This document shows positions 35,316 through 49,030 of a stretch of 64,000 bases of DNA, one piece after another. A model generated the notes under the pieces. The model saw only the letters and a program-made list of their open reading frames with translations, did no database searches and was not told the DNA's origin. Both the position numbers and the translations under genes were made by a program. Source of the stretch: Sorex araneus. Taxonomy: Eukaryota > Chordata > Mammalia > Eulipotyphla > Soricidae. The DNA lies in the NCBI RefSeq assembly GCF_027595985.1, contig NC_073305.1, positions 109,822,035 through 109,886,034 on the forward strand. The letters run 5' to 3'. The number at the start of each line of letters is the position of its first letter. The first letter of the stretch is position 1.

Positions 35316-37332
35316 AGTTGTGTTTGTTCAAGTTTGCTGTTTGAAAAAAGGATAAGGGCTATGATAGAGAATGACTTTGGTTCTTATGATAATTAAGGCA
35401 TTCATTAACAAACGAATGAAACAATTAGAGTTCTAATAGTTTTAAATTTGTGGTTTTCAGGATTTAAGTCGAGTTCTTGAATATTCATGTCACATACTTC
35501 TGATGGTCTCAAAGTCAATGCTATTCATGAAAGAATTTTGTAAGAGCATTATCAAGTTAGCAAGCTGTGAGTTTTTGTGGGATAAACAGTTCACACTTTC
35601 TGACTAATAAAGTTGTCAGAACAGAACAATATTATTGACTAATTAAAATGCTGAATGTGAAATTGTTCTGTGGGTTGTTAGAGCAGAGGATGTAACAAAT
35701 ATAATGCAAATAAATGTAAGGAAACAAAATGTCTTCAAGACAAAAATATTCTAAAATGGAAAATGTATCCACATTAAAAATCAGTCATAAAATAATTTGG
35801 AACTTGAATTGTCTTGCACATTTTTTCCAGAACATTTAAACTAGAATATACATGCTTAATAGTTTAACGGAGACCTTGTTATTTTGTTTTAAAAAGTTAG
35901 TCAGGATATAAACTTGTGGAAATAACTAAAGGTAAATATTTACACTCCAAAACAAAGTGTCTCAACTAATCATATACAGTTCAGTATTTTAGATTTTGGG
36001 GATATATTCAACTGTATATATAATTTTGGAAAGAGTCACATTTGGGTCTTAATAAAAGCAAATGGCTAGTCAATTTGTACTATTCATAGACAAAAATTTA
36101 CTTTTTCAGAATATTATTTCCCAGACTAAGCTAAAGTTTTATTAATCTTTAAGCTGTCATATAATGTAACTTAAATTAAACTCACTTATCTTAAGGTGTA
36201 GGTAAGCTTGCATTAGTAAATATTATTGTTGCTCTTTAAGTTAGGTTTCTTCTGTATTGTTTTACACTTAAATAAAATTTGTTTCCATATTTTTATGAAA
36301 GAAGTATTTAGTACTTTAAGCACAAGAAATCTTTTCCCTTTTTAGTTAAATTCAGACCTTTTCAAAAATAGGGCTATTAATCTTTTAGATACTAGAACAT
36401 GAAGTTTTCATAGGCTTATTTTATGAAGCATATTGTGGTTTGTACTTCAGATATTTAACCTGAAAAAAGGTTAAATATATAACACTTAGTACGCTAAAAA
36501 TGTTAAGTATTCACTAGAAATGCATAAACTGGTTGCCCCCATTACTTCCTGAGAAGGATGATAATGTTAAGCTGCCCAAACTAGACTATTCATTTTAGGA
36601 ATAAACTACTGATGGACTTTCATCTATAATAGTGTAGCGAATAACAAGTTATATTTAAAGTCTCTGTTCCAGAGAGGAACTTATTCCTTATGTGATGCTG
36701 TGTTAAAATCTGAACCCTGTTTAAGATCGTTCAAGATCCGGAAAAGTGCTAGATCCATTAACTTTTCTCATCAAACTCACTGAATCGAATGTGTGACAGT
36801 GAAGTCAAGTGTTTTCACTTAGATGACTTAGATGAGATTTTTTTACTTTTAAATTTTGTTGTTTTCTCCTTTGTAGGAAAATTTTGCCATTGTTGTTTTA
36901 GTGAACATGTTACTTTCTTCTACTCTGTGATATGTGGAGATTTTTAGTGCTTGTAAAGAGTTGCTATTGTGTAGCTATAATACTCTAGGCCTATAAACCT
37001 TTGAGGTCCTTGAAAGGTAGGTGTTATATATATCCAATTTGTATAAGGGAAGAGAGGAAAAATAAAATAAGAGGTTCATCACTTTAGTTTACTTATTTTG
37101 CACACTATAGTACCGTATGCCATATTTTCCTAGAAAAGCAATCCATTTAAAATTTATTTGAATTAATAATACAGTTTATTACTGAGATTCACAACATAAA
37201 AACATCTTTGTATCTTCGTTTATCCTTCACAAGTTCGTTTGAACTAAGAAATACTTAGATTTTAAGCACTTGATAAATTATTTAACTTAAAAAGCTGTTA
37301 AAATGCTCAATACATTTTTGTTTAAAGTGATG
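35316..37332. other. Repeat-free TPBG downstream flank
   Basis: Two kilobases of AT-rich unique sequence with no recognisable repeat insertion. Confidence 0.45.
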
Positions 37333-37412
37333 GACTGGAGATGTAATTCAGGAGTAGAACACTGGCCTTGCATGTATGAGGCCTTGAGCTTGACCCCTAG
37401 CACCACAAAAAG
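37333..37412 (+). repeat. tRNA-Ala/ID-like SINE fragment
   Basis: GGACTGGAGATGTAATTCAGGAG ... CCCCTAGCACCACAAAAA resembles rodent-ID-style tRNA-Ala heads rather than the SOR consensus. Confidence 0.55.
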
Positions 37413-37782
37413 AAATATCTAAAAGGAAAAAGGAAAAAAAGGCAGACATCTCTGGGTGATACAGGTATTTGACCCTGAATCATTATTTCCTCATTTGGGA
37501 TAACCATTTAATTTGTATCATTAGTATATGAATAATGAGTTTTGCTGTTGTGATTAAATGATATATAAGACATATATATTGTAGATGATACATTTTTCTT
37601 TCAAATTAAGAACAAAACAAGACGAAGTATAGTTGATAAAAAGTTTTAAGAGAAAGCTACAGAAATTTATACTATTGATAATATGATTTTCTTTTTGTTC
37701 AGAAGCAAGGAAAGGCTTTGTGGAAATAGATGAGCAAATTACAAATGGCAAGTTCTTAAAACATTTTTTCCCTTTTTAAAAA

Positions 37783-37957
37783 AAAATTTTTTTTAGCTTT
37801 GGTTCACACCCAGCAGTGCTTAGGGTTTTACTCCTGGCTCTGTGCTCTGAGACCACTCCTGGTGATACTCTGGTAAGCAAGCTGGGTGCCAGAAATCAAA
37901 CCCAGGCCACCACAGCAAGGCAACAAGATGGTACCTTTCGTACCATCTATCTGGCCT
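37783..37957 (-). mobile_element. SOR-type SINE, old
   Basis: Antisense copy ending CTATCTGGCCTC. A second partial antisense head follows at about 37990-38080. Confidence 0.75.
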
Positions 37958-38084
37958 CAATCATGATGAATTAAAAAAAAAAAAGATTTGTGTGATGTGG
38001 GAGATCAAACTCATATCCTCATACATGCAAGGTCTTCATGTACACAGATATATATTGCTGTACCCATGAGCTGTGTCTACAGCT

Positions 38085-39042
38085 CTTACAATGATTTGAT
38101 AGGCAACAAATATGGGTTCCACTCATCTTAATATCTAATTAGAAATAACTATATCTTTGTTTTCTGTCTTTTTAATTAAAGTAGAAGTGAAAAGAGAAGA
38201 TTTAAATGAATTGTGATTACTTTCTCAGGGATTTTATTTTACTGTCTCTTTTGCCTTTATGTTTCAATATGGAACTTACTTTCTTGAGAATATTAGATTC
38301 TGCAGTACTACTTTAGAAATCTTTCATATTGTTACTGCTTTCCATCTTAATTTTTCTCTGAAGACCACACTAAAAGAGATATCATGAAAATTTACAAGGT
38401 TCAAAGAAATTTGGCAAGTGTTTTCTTCCTGCTTCCAAAATACTTGGTTTCTCAACCTCCGAGTATAGAATCATAAAGGACAGACACACATTTATTAAAT
38501 GAGATTTGGGTTTCGCTTTTTTATACTTGTGCAAGGATTTGCACACAAAGTGAGAGAAAGAAAGTGATATATTTAGATAACATGTTAAAAATATATTAAC
38601 TGTATCTTTTAACAATCATCCAGAATAATACTGTAGTGCTACACTAGAAATAATTAGTTTAAGAGAGTATTTTTTATATTTTCCAGGACTTTCTGGCTTC
38701 TCTTTAGACAGCTAAAATCAGTTCTTTGAGGATGTATTATATAGTTATTCCCCCCCATATTTAATTATAGAAACTTTTGATTCAAAAAACAGACTTACTT
38801 CATTTTGTTATATATTAAAATATCTTAGCAGTTCAATTTTTGTCATGGGTTAAAAAGCTCTAGATTAAATAATGTATATGTGTATATATAATGACACATT
38901 TTGTCAAGTTTAAGAATTTTGGAAAGTTTAAAGCTCAGTTTCCTATTCTATGAATGAAGTAGGTTCCAGAGTTCTAGGGCTCTTTCTGCCACATGATGAT
39001 ATTACTAATGACTTTTGAGACCTGTGATATTCTTTATGTCAA
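38085..39042. other. Unique AT-rich sequence, no feature seen
   Basis: Nothing recognisable. Confidence 0.45.
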
Positions 39043-39207
39043 TTTTTTTTTTAGTCACACCAGTAATTCACAGGGGTTACTCCTGGCTCATGCACTCAGG
39101 AATTACTTCTGGCAGTGCTCAGGGACCATATGGGATGCTGGGAATCGAACCCAGGTTCGCCATGTGCAAGGCAAATGCCCTACCCACTGTGCTATCGCTC
39201 CAGTCCC
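39043..39207 (-). mobile_element. SOR-type SINE
   Basis: Well-preserved antisense copy ending TGCTATCGCTCCAGTCCC. Confidence 0.9.
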
Positions 39208-39326
39208 TTTGCCTATTTTTAAGTCAATTCTCATTAATTTTGGTTTATTTTAAATTTAACTTCAAAGATTTTAGAAATTAGATTTTTCCAGACTCCTGAG
39301 TCAAATGATTTTGTCAAAATAAGCCT

Positions 39327-39430
39327 CTTTTTTGTTTGGTCTTTGTTTGGGGGCCACATCTGGGAGTGCTTGGGCTTACTCTTGGCTCTGCATTTAGGAA
39401 TCACTCCTGGTAGAGCTCAGAACACTGAAT
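39327..39430 (-). mobile_element. SOR-type SINE, missing head
   Basis: Antisense tail half (GGGGGCCACATCTGGGAGTGC). It stops before the tRNA head. Confidence 0.75.
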
Positions 39431-39457
39431 CAGGTTTGGAGGTGGCAAGGAAAGAGT

Positions 39458-39458
<1 letters not shown>

Positions 39459-39499
<41 letters not shown>

Positions 39500-39500
39500 C
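39459..39500. repeat. Microsatellite (ACTT)n
   Basis: About ten ACTT units next to a truncated SINE. Confidence 0.95.
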
Positions 39501-39504
39501 CTTG

Positions 39505-40829
39505 GCTCAATATACTAGCAATCTTAATATTCTGAAGCTCTTTTGAGTTCATGATAAAGAAAAAATTTGGAAATTTCATGGTAATATTTCTTTTGAAAGA
39601 AAAAATACAACCTAGGAAAACTGTGCTAGCTTGTGTAATTCTGAGTTAGCTCAGCTTGTGAGAACACTAAACAAATGAGAATAAGTTCATTACCACAGAA
39701 TTGGTCACCTGGTGAGGCAGTCAACTTTGCATGCTCTGATCTGCTCTCTAGGCCCGTGTTAACAGGTCCACGTGTATATGCCACCACCTATCCTCTGCAG
39801 GCCTATACCAAACAGGGAAACTAAATGCAAATCCGTCATCCTCCTGGAAAGCCAGTATACTATTTCCAAACCCTGGTAGACCTACTGCTGATGGTCCCCT
39901 TTACTCTCTTTATGTAAGCAGGACACCAATGTGCAGTTTAGATGTTTTTATGTAATGATACTTATGTCGTGCATCACAGAGTTTTTCTCATTTTGTGAGT
40001 TTTGAGAAAAATCCTTCAGGGATGCCTTTAAAGTGTGACATGAAAAATTGATTAGGTTTTCTTTATTATTTAAATTAAAAAGTGATTCAAGGTTGACTTA
40101 CGATTATTTTTAAACACTCTTGTTTGTAAATATTTGTAAAGGATAAATGCCATTTATATTTAGCTGACTTTTTATGATAATAGGATTTGTTTGTGGTTCA
40201 TAGTTTAACTTGGTTGCTATAAAAATAATGTTTGTTTTCAGTGAAGCAAAAACTTAAAATAGGACCAGCTAATAATTTTTATTGTGGAAGTAAACATTTA
40301 ATTGTGCTTTAAACAGAGTGGGTATTTTATCAAGATAGGTTTTTGGGTTGTAGGCTAGGGGAGACATAGATATTTATAGAGACCTACCCTTTTACTCCAT
40401 AGAGTGCTGTTTATTTTACTTTTGTAAAATAAAGAGAATCATGATATGTAACATTTTAAAATGACTAATCACACATAGGACAGTTCGTCTGATTGAAAGG
40501 CTTGCATCAGTTCAAAAATCTACATTTCACTGTAGGATGAAGTTTCTCTCAATTTCATAGTGCACTATTTATTCAAAAAAGAAATCATGTTTTATTACAT
40601 GTTCTATAATTTTTTATAGAAATAACCTTAGCAAACATAAGTTTATTAAGTATTTAAAATATTTTAAAATAAGCTCATGGATCGTGTAGATTATTTTTAA
40701 ATACAGATGAAAACATGAGGAAATTTTTAACAAATATTGAGATGAACAACTTTTTACATTACCTTTTATTTTGCCTTTTCACTTAAATTTTGTGAACCTT
40801 CCCCACTATTGCTATAAATCATCTATATA
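39505..40829. other. Unique sequence, no feature seen
   Basis: Nothing recognisable; 39700-39905 is somewhat GC-richer. Confidence 0.45.
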
Positions 40830-40999
40830 TTTTTTCTTTTTGGGCTACACCCAGTAGTGCTCAGGGGATACTCTGTGGCTCTGCATTCAGGAATTATGCC
40901 TGGTAGTGCATGGGTGACAATATGAAACTCCAGGAATCAAACCTGGGTTGGCTGTGTGCAAAGCAAGCCCCTTATCCGCTATACTATCGTTTAGCCCAT
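40830..40999 (-). mobile_element. SOR-type SINE
   Basis: Antisense copy, moderately diverged, ending CTATCGTTTAGCCCA. Confidence 0.82.
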
Positions 41000-41799
41000 C
41001 ACTGTAAACTATTTTAACACCTGCTTTTAAAAGTACTGCAATCAAACATTTATTTTATACCTGTAGGATATTTCTTGCAACTTCAGCCAATTTTTAAAGG
41101 AGTATTATTATTACACTGTTTTTCATTTTTCATTAATGTAGCTCTTTGGAGAACTATTACATCAGAGGAGTTATTTTTTTTCTGATTCTTAAAACAAAAT
41201 TTTCATTTATAGGATTAAGGAATCTTAAATATATATGGACCAGTTTAGCATGATTTAAGAGTCATCAAACTATTTTCAGACTATTGAGTAGTCTTTGAAC
41301 AGAATTTTGACTGGAAAAAAAAAAGAAAACAACTGATAAACGTGCTTATTAACTTGTTTCTTTTTTTAAACACAAAAGTAGACTCATTAAAATAGCAATT
41401 CAAGATTAGCTAAGTCCATATATAAGTGTGTGTGTGTCTGTATGTGTGTGTAGCTAAGCCCCTATATAATATGAGTTTGTATGTGTTGCAGAGTTGGCAG
41501 GTGTAGGGTGTGTAGGTAAATTCTTGATATTAATTTGGCTTATTTTCAAGTTAGCAAGCAGTTTTAAAGAAATGTTTCCATCAGTTCTACTAGTTTTTAG
41601 ATGATTTGTATAAGTACTTAGAATTAATTTAAATTTAATGTGCATAATTGTGTGACTCTTACTGCTAATTTTATGGATTCTTATGAACTATTTATTTAGT
41701 TTGAGAGATTTATTAAATGTATTTTTATCTAGCAGACTGTTGAAGCATTGAATTAAAAAAGTTTTTGACAAAATTACTTCTGATCAAGTAAACATAGCT
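41000..41799. other. Unique AT-rich sequence
   Basis: Only a short TG-rich run at 41425-41452. Confidence 0.45.
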
Positions 41800-41985
41800 A
41801 ATGATAGTTGCTAACATTTTATTGAATACTTAACATGAATACTAGGCATATCTTGTGTGATCTTATTTATTTTTATTCGAAAGAGAAAATTGAGAGTTAA
41901 ATATAGCAAATGACTTGCCTAAATACAAGTAGGTAGCAAGAATCATATGTGAGATTTTTATTTTCAGTCTTTCTCTAGGATCCAA
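41800..41985 (-). repeat. MIR fragment
   Basis: Antisense core with AATGACTTGCCTAAATACAAG preceded by CTAGGCATATCTTGTGTGATC. Confidence 0.65.
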
Positions 41986-42074
41986 TCTCTCAACCCCCAA
42001 GTTTTAGAAGCCATTCAATATGAATAACCAATATATGATAGAATATAGAATGATGTTATATCCTACCCTATAAC

Positions 42075-42260
42075 AAAGTCATTTTTAAATAGATATATAG
42101 ATATATAGGTATAGAATATATAGATATAAGATGTGCATATGGTAGAATATCTCTATAGGGTAGAATAACCTATATAGAGTATGTGTATACGCTGTACTGA
42201 ACATACTGTTTATGGGTATAAAGCATATATAGAGTAGACTATATACCCTATATTCACTAC
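42075..42260. repeat. Degenerate TATAGA-rich tract
   Basis: Loose repeats of ATATAGA, GGGTAGAATA and TATACCCTA, just before the L1-tailed element. Confidence 0.6.
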
Positions 42261-42333
42261 CAGAGATTCAAACAGTGTGATACAAGGTTCAAAGCAAGAT
42301 CTACTGACTGGGAGATTAAAAAAGCGTTGGAAT

Positions 42334-43283
42334 GCCACCGGACCCTGTGCCAGGCTGTTTCACTCCTGGATGCCCCAGAGAGGGGCTGGTGAGACCCCTC
42401 TCCACCCCAAGGGACCCAGCCCACAGCTGGGGTTTTCAGACCACAGCTGAAAACCTCCAGAACTCAACCGCAGCTACACTCACGACCGTTGTCCACATGC
42501 TTGGGCAGAGCCTCACTCACGAGGGAACCTATTCCTGGACTGCGTGGCCATGACATTTCATACCACACACTGTACCTACACTCTAAGAATACTGCACCAC
42601 ATTTGATGGGATTCAAAGTAGGACACAACCAATCTTAGACGGAATTTTTTTTTAAATATATTTTTTGCATATATATGGACTAGAGTGATAGCACAGTGGG
42701 TAGGGCATTTGCCTTGCACGTGGCTGACCCGGGCCTGATTCCTCCATCCCTCTCAGAGAGCCCTGCAAACTACAGAGTATCCTGCCCGCATGGCAGAGCC
42801 TGGCAAACTACCAGTGCCATATTCAATATGCCGAAAACAGTAACAAGTCTCACAATGGAGATGCTACTGGTGCCCGCTTGAGCAAATCGATGAACAACGA
42901 GATGACAGTGCTACATATAAACTATATATATATATATATGCATATACATATATATATGTAAAAGCACACAAGGCTCAACCTTTAACAACATGCTAGTAAT
43001 CTCTTATAAAAGGGCTTAATGGCCCCTGGGTGAAATACAACAATCTTCACACTCTTTTCTCTAAGGATACTTTTTGTAGCATTTTTAGCGGTTTTTCATA
43101 ACAAACAATACAAAATATATTATTTCAGTTCTGCTGTGGGGCAGGGATTGGGGTTCGGGATGGAAACATCTGAAATATGGTGGTGGGAAGGTGTAATGGT
43201 AATGGGATTGGTGTTTGAATATTAAATGTAATGAAATATTGTGAACTGCATTATAAAATTAAAATTTAAAAAAATAAGAAAAT
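42334..43283 (+). mobile_element. L1-tailed nonautonomous element, copy D, with nested SINE
   Basis: GC-rich 5' part (42334-42560), TA-rich middle holding a SINE (42677-42910), L1-like 3' end to 43283. A degraded duplication containing GTTGGAAT lies at 42326-42333 and 43284-43291. No coding capacity. Confidence 0.65.
42677..42910 (+). mobile_element. RTE-tailed SINE nested in an L1-tailed element
   Basis: Near full-length + copy lying inside the 42.33-43.28 kb element. CATATATA-type bases flank it. Confidence 0.88.
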
Positions 43284-43318
43284 GTTGGAATTTAAAAAAA
43301 ATATAAAAAATGGAGGAG

Positions 43319-43492
43319 TTGGGTTGGAGCTATAGCACAGTGTGTAGAGCATTTGCCTTGCACACAACCAACCTGGGTTCAATGCCTGGCATCCCATATG
43401 GTCTTCTGAGCACTGCTAGGAGTGATTTCTGAGTGATTTTAGGAGTAACCTCTGAGCATCACCAAGTGTGACCTCCCCCCACCTCCTGCCAC
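43319..43492 (+). mobile_element. SOR-type SINE with internal duplication
   Basis: + copy in which the AGGAGTGATTTCTGAGTGATTT segment is partly repeated. No clean A-tail follows. Confidence 0.82.
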
Positions 43493-43651
43493 AAAGTGAA
43501 GGAGTTGACTTCACAGATTGTCTTAAAGAAAGGAAAATGGAGATGATGAGTAGAAGATAAAATCCAGGAGAACACAAAACAAACAGTATAAGATAAAAAC
43601 AATGGTAGCAATTAAAGACCAAGTGTGTTTTTTAATTTGAAGCTTTGTTTT

Positions 43652-43829
43652 TTGTTTGTTGGTTGGCTGTTTTTTGGGCCACACCTGGCTGTACTCAGGG
43701 CCTTACTCCTGGATCTGTGCTCAGAGATCATTCCTGACAGTGCTCAGGGTCTAGATGGAGTGCCAGGAATCAAATCTTTGTTGGCTGCACACAAGCAAGT
43801 ATCCTAATTGCTATACTATGGCTCCAAAC
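43652..43829 (-). mobile_element. SOR-type SINE, TSD-bounded
   Basis: TSD AGCTTTGTTTT at 43641-43651 and 43830-43840. Confidence 0.85.
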
Positions 43830-44110
43830 AGCTTTGTTTTTAATGAATCGGAGCAGGTAAAAACAGACGGATAAAGCTGCAGCTATGATAGTTTCTGTTC
43901 TGTGGAGAGTGGGGAAACGATAGTAAGTCTGTGAGCAGCAGCAAGCAGTGAGTGATATGCATAGTTGTGTGTCCACCGGAGAGATCAATATCCCTTTTCT
44001 CAATTTGGTTTGGACATTGACTGATGGCACCACACAGTCATCAAGTGTACAAAGAATGTTTATACACTTGATGACTCCCGTAATAGATGTTCCTGAGAAA
44101 GCAGGATTTG

Positions 44111-45463
<1,353 letters not shown>

Positions 45464-45475
45464 ATAAGAGGAAGG

Positions 45476-45718
45476 GGTTGGAGAGATAGCACAGCGGGTA
45501 GGGCATTTGCCTTGCACACTGCCGATCCGGGTTCAACTCCTCTGTCCCTCTTGGAGCGCCTGTCAAGCTATCGAGTATCCCTCCTGCATAGCAGAGCCTG
45601 GCAAGCTATCCATGGCATATTCAATATGCCATAAACAGTAACAACAAGTCTCACTTGGAAAAGTTACTGGTGCCTGCTCGAGCAAATCAATGAGCAACAG
45701 GATGACAGTGATACAGTG
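45476..45718 (+). mobile_element. RTE-tailed SINE, full length, TSD-bounded
   Basis: Complete copy with perfect 12-base TSD ATAAGAGGAAGG at 45464-45475 and 45719-45730. Confidence 0.92.
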
Positions 45719-45730
45719 ATAAGAGGAAGG

Positions 45731-46184
45731 TGCTGATGCCTTTCCATGAAAGAACTCTCTGGAGAGCATTAAAGGGGATGATAATGTATTACAATTTTGA
45801 CAGATTTCAGAACTTTTTGTTCAGAGACCCTATTCAAGAAAGATCAGATTATAGGGACATGTGAGCTTAAGAAAAATTTTAAGTGAAGAATATGTTGCCT
45901 TCAGAACTCCCCAAATATGAAAATGCATGTGCTTGTTTTAACATTGTGCATACTGAGAAAGTTACAAATTATCGTTTTATAGTTAAGGTTGAAGTAGTTC
46001 TTGACATTCAAAATTACTACTAGGAATTTAACTGAATTAAACCAGACTGTATACATTTTAGGGGACCCATTTCTTTTTGTGAGTTTCATTGTATTTGTGT
46101 GTATTGATTGAGTATGTCAAATGAATTTTGTTTTGTGGGGTATATTTTGCCATTTCTTTTTTAAACGTATTTTTATATTTTATT
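45731..46184. other. Unique AT-rich sequence, no feature seen
   Basis: Nothing recognisable. Confidence 0.45.
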
Positions 46185-46328
46185 CTTTTTTAATTATTTT
46201 TTATTGAATCACTGTGAGATAGCTACAAAGTTGTTCATCATTGAATTTCAGTTATAGTATGCTCCAATACTCATCTCTTCACCAGTGTACAGTTGCCATC
46301 ACCAATGTGCCCAGTTTTCCTCCCACCA
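46185..46328 (-). mobile_element. LINE-1 3' end
   Basis: Antisense: ATTGAATCACTGTGAGATAGC and CTCATCTCTTCACCAGTGTAC. Confidence 0.8.
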
Positions 46329-46645
46329 TCAGATTAATTTTGGAAGGGTGGATGTCATCATACCTCTGTTCCTAGAAGATAGATGCAGCAAATATCTTAC
46401 ATGCAGAGATTGTGAGGGAAGGCAAAGCTGCTGAGATACCCACAAGGACAACCAAGTGAAAAAAAGCCTGTGTCCCTTTGGAAGCAAATTGTGTAAGAGA
46501 GGCTGTTGAATTAGAAACTTAAGGGCCATATTTGTCAGAGGTATAATGCAAATATTTTCTAGCTGTTGGTTGGATAATAATTTCAATAGTATTGAGTAAG
46601 AAGACATTAATTGGATACCTCCAATCAATTGGTACTATGACATTA

Positions 46646-46824
46646 GCACTGTAGCACTGTCCTCCCGTTGTTCATCGATTTGCTCGAGTGCGCACCAGTA
46701 ACATCTCCATTGTGAGACTTGTTACTGTTTTTGGCATATTGAATACGCCTCGGGTAGATTGCCAGGCTCTGCTGTGTGGGTGGAATACTCTCGGTAGGTT
46801 GACGAGCTCTCCGAGAGGGACATT
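46646..46824 (-). mobile_element. RTE-tailed SINE, 5'-truncated
   Basis: Antisense tail and body; the tRNA-like head is missing. Confidence 0.82.
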
Positions 46825-46854
46825 AAGGTTTAATAATCTACAGTTGTGTGACAA

Positions 46855-47058
46855 TCTTTTTTTCTTTTCCCAGTCAGGTTTGAGTATTGGCAAGAGGAAT
46901 AATGGTTCCTTCCGTTTTTGTGGGGAGGGAGGCTTAGGTCACAAAGGGCAGTGATTCCTAGCAATGCGGGGAGGGTCATTTGTGAAGCCAGGACTCTAAC
47001 TGGGGGGTCAGCTGCATGCCACGCAAGCATTTAACTTCTGTTCTATCTTTTCTGGCCA
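46855..47058 (-). repeat. Degenerate SINE-like fragment
   Basis: CTGCATGCCACGCAAGCATTT and CTATCTTTTCTGGCC recall the antisense SINE head; the rest is unrecognisable. Confidence 0.4.
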
Positions 47059-47435
47059 GGTTCCTTCACTTTATGGTTTTATATGACATATAATTCCTGT
47101 AAGTGTTGTTTTGATCTGTATTGGTCTGTACTAAGTTTTAACTGTGGGAAAGGTTGTATTTTCTTAAAACTAAGCCAATAATAAATACCAAAGACTAAAT
47201 TTTATTTCAGTTTACTACTTGTTAGGACTGAGCACGCAGGCTGTAATGGGATATTTTAATTCACTGAACTCTTTGACTGTTGAAAATTTTGGTAAGGCTG
47301 TAGTTCTGCCAAAGATGAAGTAATCCTATCTGTTGCTAATGCCTATAAGAGAATAGGGAATACCTTGTTTAAATTTAGTACCAGGCCATAGCCAGTCTTG
47401 ATGTTAGTGTAGAAGCTATGTTGTAGAAGCAAAAG
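47059..47435. other. Flank of the RTE copy
   Basis: No repeat recognised. The exact 5' junction of the RTE copy is uncertain within about 30 bases. Confidence 0.4.
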
Positions 47436-49030
47436 ATGATTGCCCTCCGATGTCCCAATGGATCTATCACATCTTCCAGAAGGGCAGTGGAAAAGATTAT
47501 CCACGACTTCCACTTGGATCTCTTTGATAGCCATGTCCACCTGCCCACAAACCAAATTCTGCAGGATGGATATGTCGTTCCCAAAGAATCTGCCACCAGT
47601 ACTCATCAATACACTGGCTCGGCTCTTCACACGCTACCTGTCTGAATGCAAGGTTCTGTGTCAATGGAAAACCAGCAGGACCATCCTGTTGTACAAGAAG
47701 GGAGACATCCACGACATTGGCCACCATCGCTCAATCTGCCTGTTGTCTATCATCTACAAGTTATTCACTAGAGTCATCCTGAATAGGATTGGCAGAACAC
47801 TAGATGAAGGACAACCATACAAGCAAGCTGGGTTCCAAAAAGGATTCAGTCCAATCGACCATATCCACACAGTGACCAAGCTCATTGAGGTTTCCCGAGA
47901 GTTCAAGATGCCTCTCTGTCTAACATTCATTGATTTAAAGAAGGCCTTTCATTTTGTTGAGACTGAAGCGGTCATCAAAGCCCTAGCCAAACAGAGTGTT
48001 CAAACTCAATACATCAGGATCCTTGTGAGCTGTATTACGGGTTCACCACTAGGATCTCACCATTCTACAAAGAGATGATCATCAACATAAAGAGAGGGGT
48101 TCAGCAGAGCAACACCATTTCACTGAAACTCTTCAGTGCCACCCTTGAGAACATCATGTGACAATTGGAATGGGAAGGAATCGGAGTGAAGATAGACAGT
48201 CAGCAACTACACTACCTCCACTTCGCTGATGACATAATTCTCATTATACCGAATATCAGCCAAGCAGCACGAATGCTGGCCGACTTCGACCTTGAGTGTG
48301 GAAAGGCTTGACTACAGCTGAATCTCACAAAGACAATGTTCATGAGAAACAGATTAGTTCTTGATTTGCCCTCAATGGAACAAACATCTCCGAATGCAGT
48401 AGTTATGTGTGCCTAGGTCGAGAATCCAACATAACACATGACCTGGCACCTGAACTGCGTAGGAGGAAGAGAGCAGTGTGGAACACCTTCAAGAGCATCG
48501 AAGAAGTGGTTAAGAGGATGAAGAATCTCCGGCTCCAGGCACATCTTTTTGACTCCAACATTCTTCCTGCACTAACATACCCCTCTGAGATCTGGGCCCT
48601 ATGAAAATAGGATGAGAATGCTATTAGGGTATCCCAAAGAGGAATGGAAAGAACTATGATTGGAGTATCATGTTTTACTCAGGTAAGAGAAGGAATCCAG
48701 AGTTCTGATGTCCGTGGAAGATCAAGAATCAGGGACGCTGTCTCATTTGCCAAGGAGTCAAAAATCAGATAGACTGGACATGTAATGCAATTTAGAGATG
48801 ACCACTGGACTAGAGCTGTTACGGACTGGGTTCTACAGGGCGTCAAAATACCTCGTGGCTGCCCACCTATGAGATGGTCAGACTTCTTCGTCAAGACCCT
48901 GAATGAACAGTTTGAGGCTCTTCGTGTTCCTGGGGAGAGTAGATACCATTGGGTGGCACTAGCACTCGACTGGGACGAATGGAGATGTTACTGTCGCCAC
49001 TTGTCAATGAGATGACAAGTGATACAAGTG
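47436..49030 (+). pseudogene. Decayed RTE-clade LINE (RTE1_Sar-like), reverse transcriptase to 3' end
   Basis: 5'-truncated non-LTR retrotransposon. Recognisable pieces in order: a segment before the RT core (FDSHVHLPTNQILQDGYVV); RT core with LLYKKGDIHDIG, QAGFQKGF and DHIHTVTKL; motif A FIDLKKAF retaining its Asp; motif C FADD at 48222-48233; then LAPELRRRKRA and a C-terminal WSDFFVKTLNEQFEALRVP. The pieces lie in at least three frames. An internal deletion near 47582 removes the segment just before the RT core, and there are in-frame stops near 48161, 48309 and 48601, so it is dead. The 3' end carries GATGACAAGTGATACAAGTGAT, a degenerate form of the tail on the second SINE family. The protein resembles RTE elements of strongyle nematodes as I remember them. 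No TSD was found. Confidence 0.88.
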
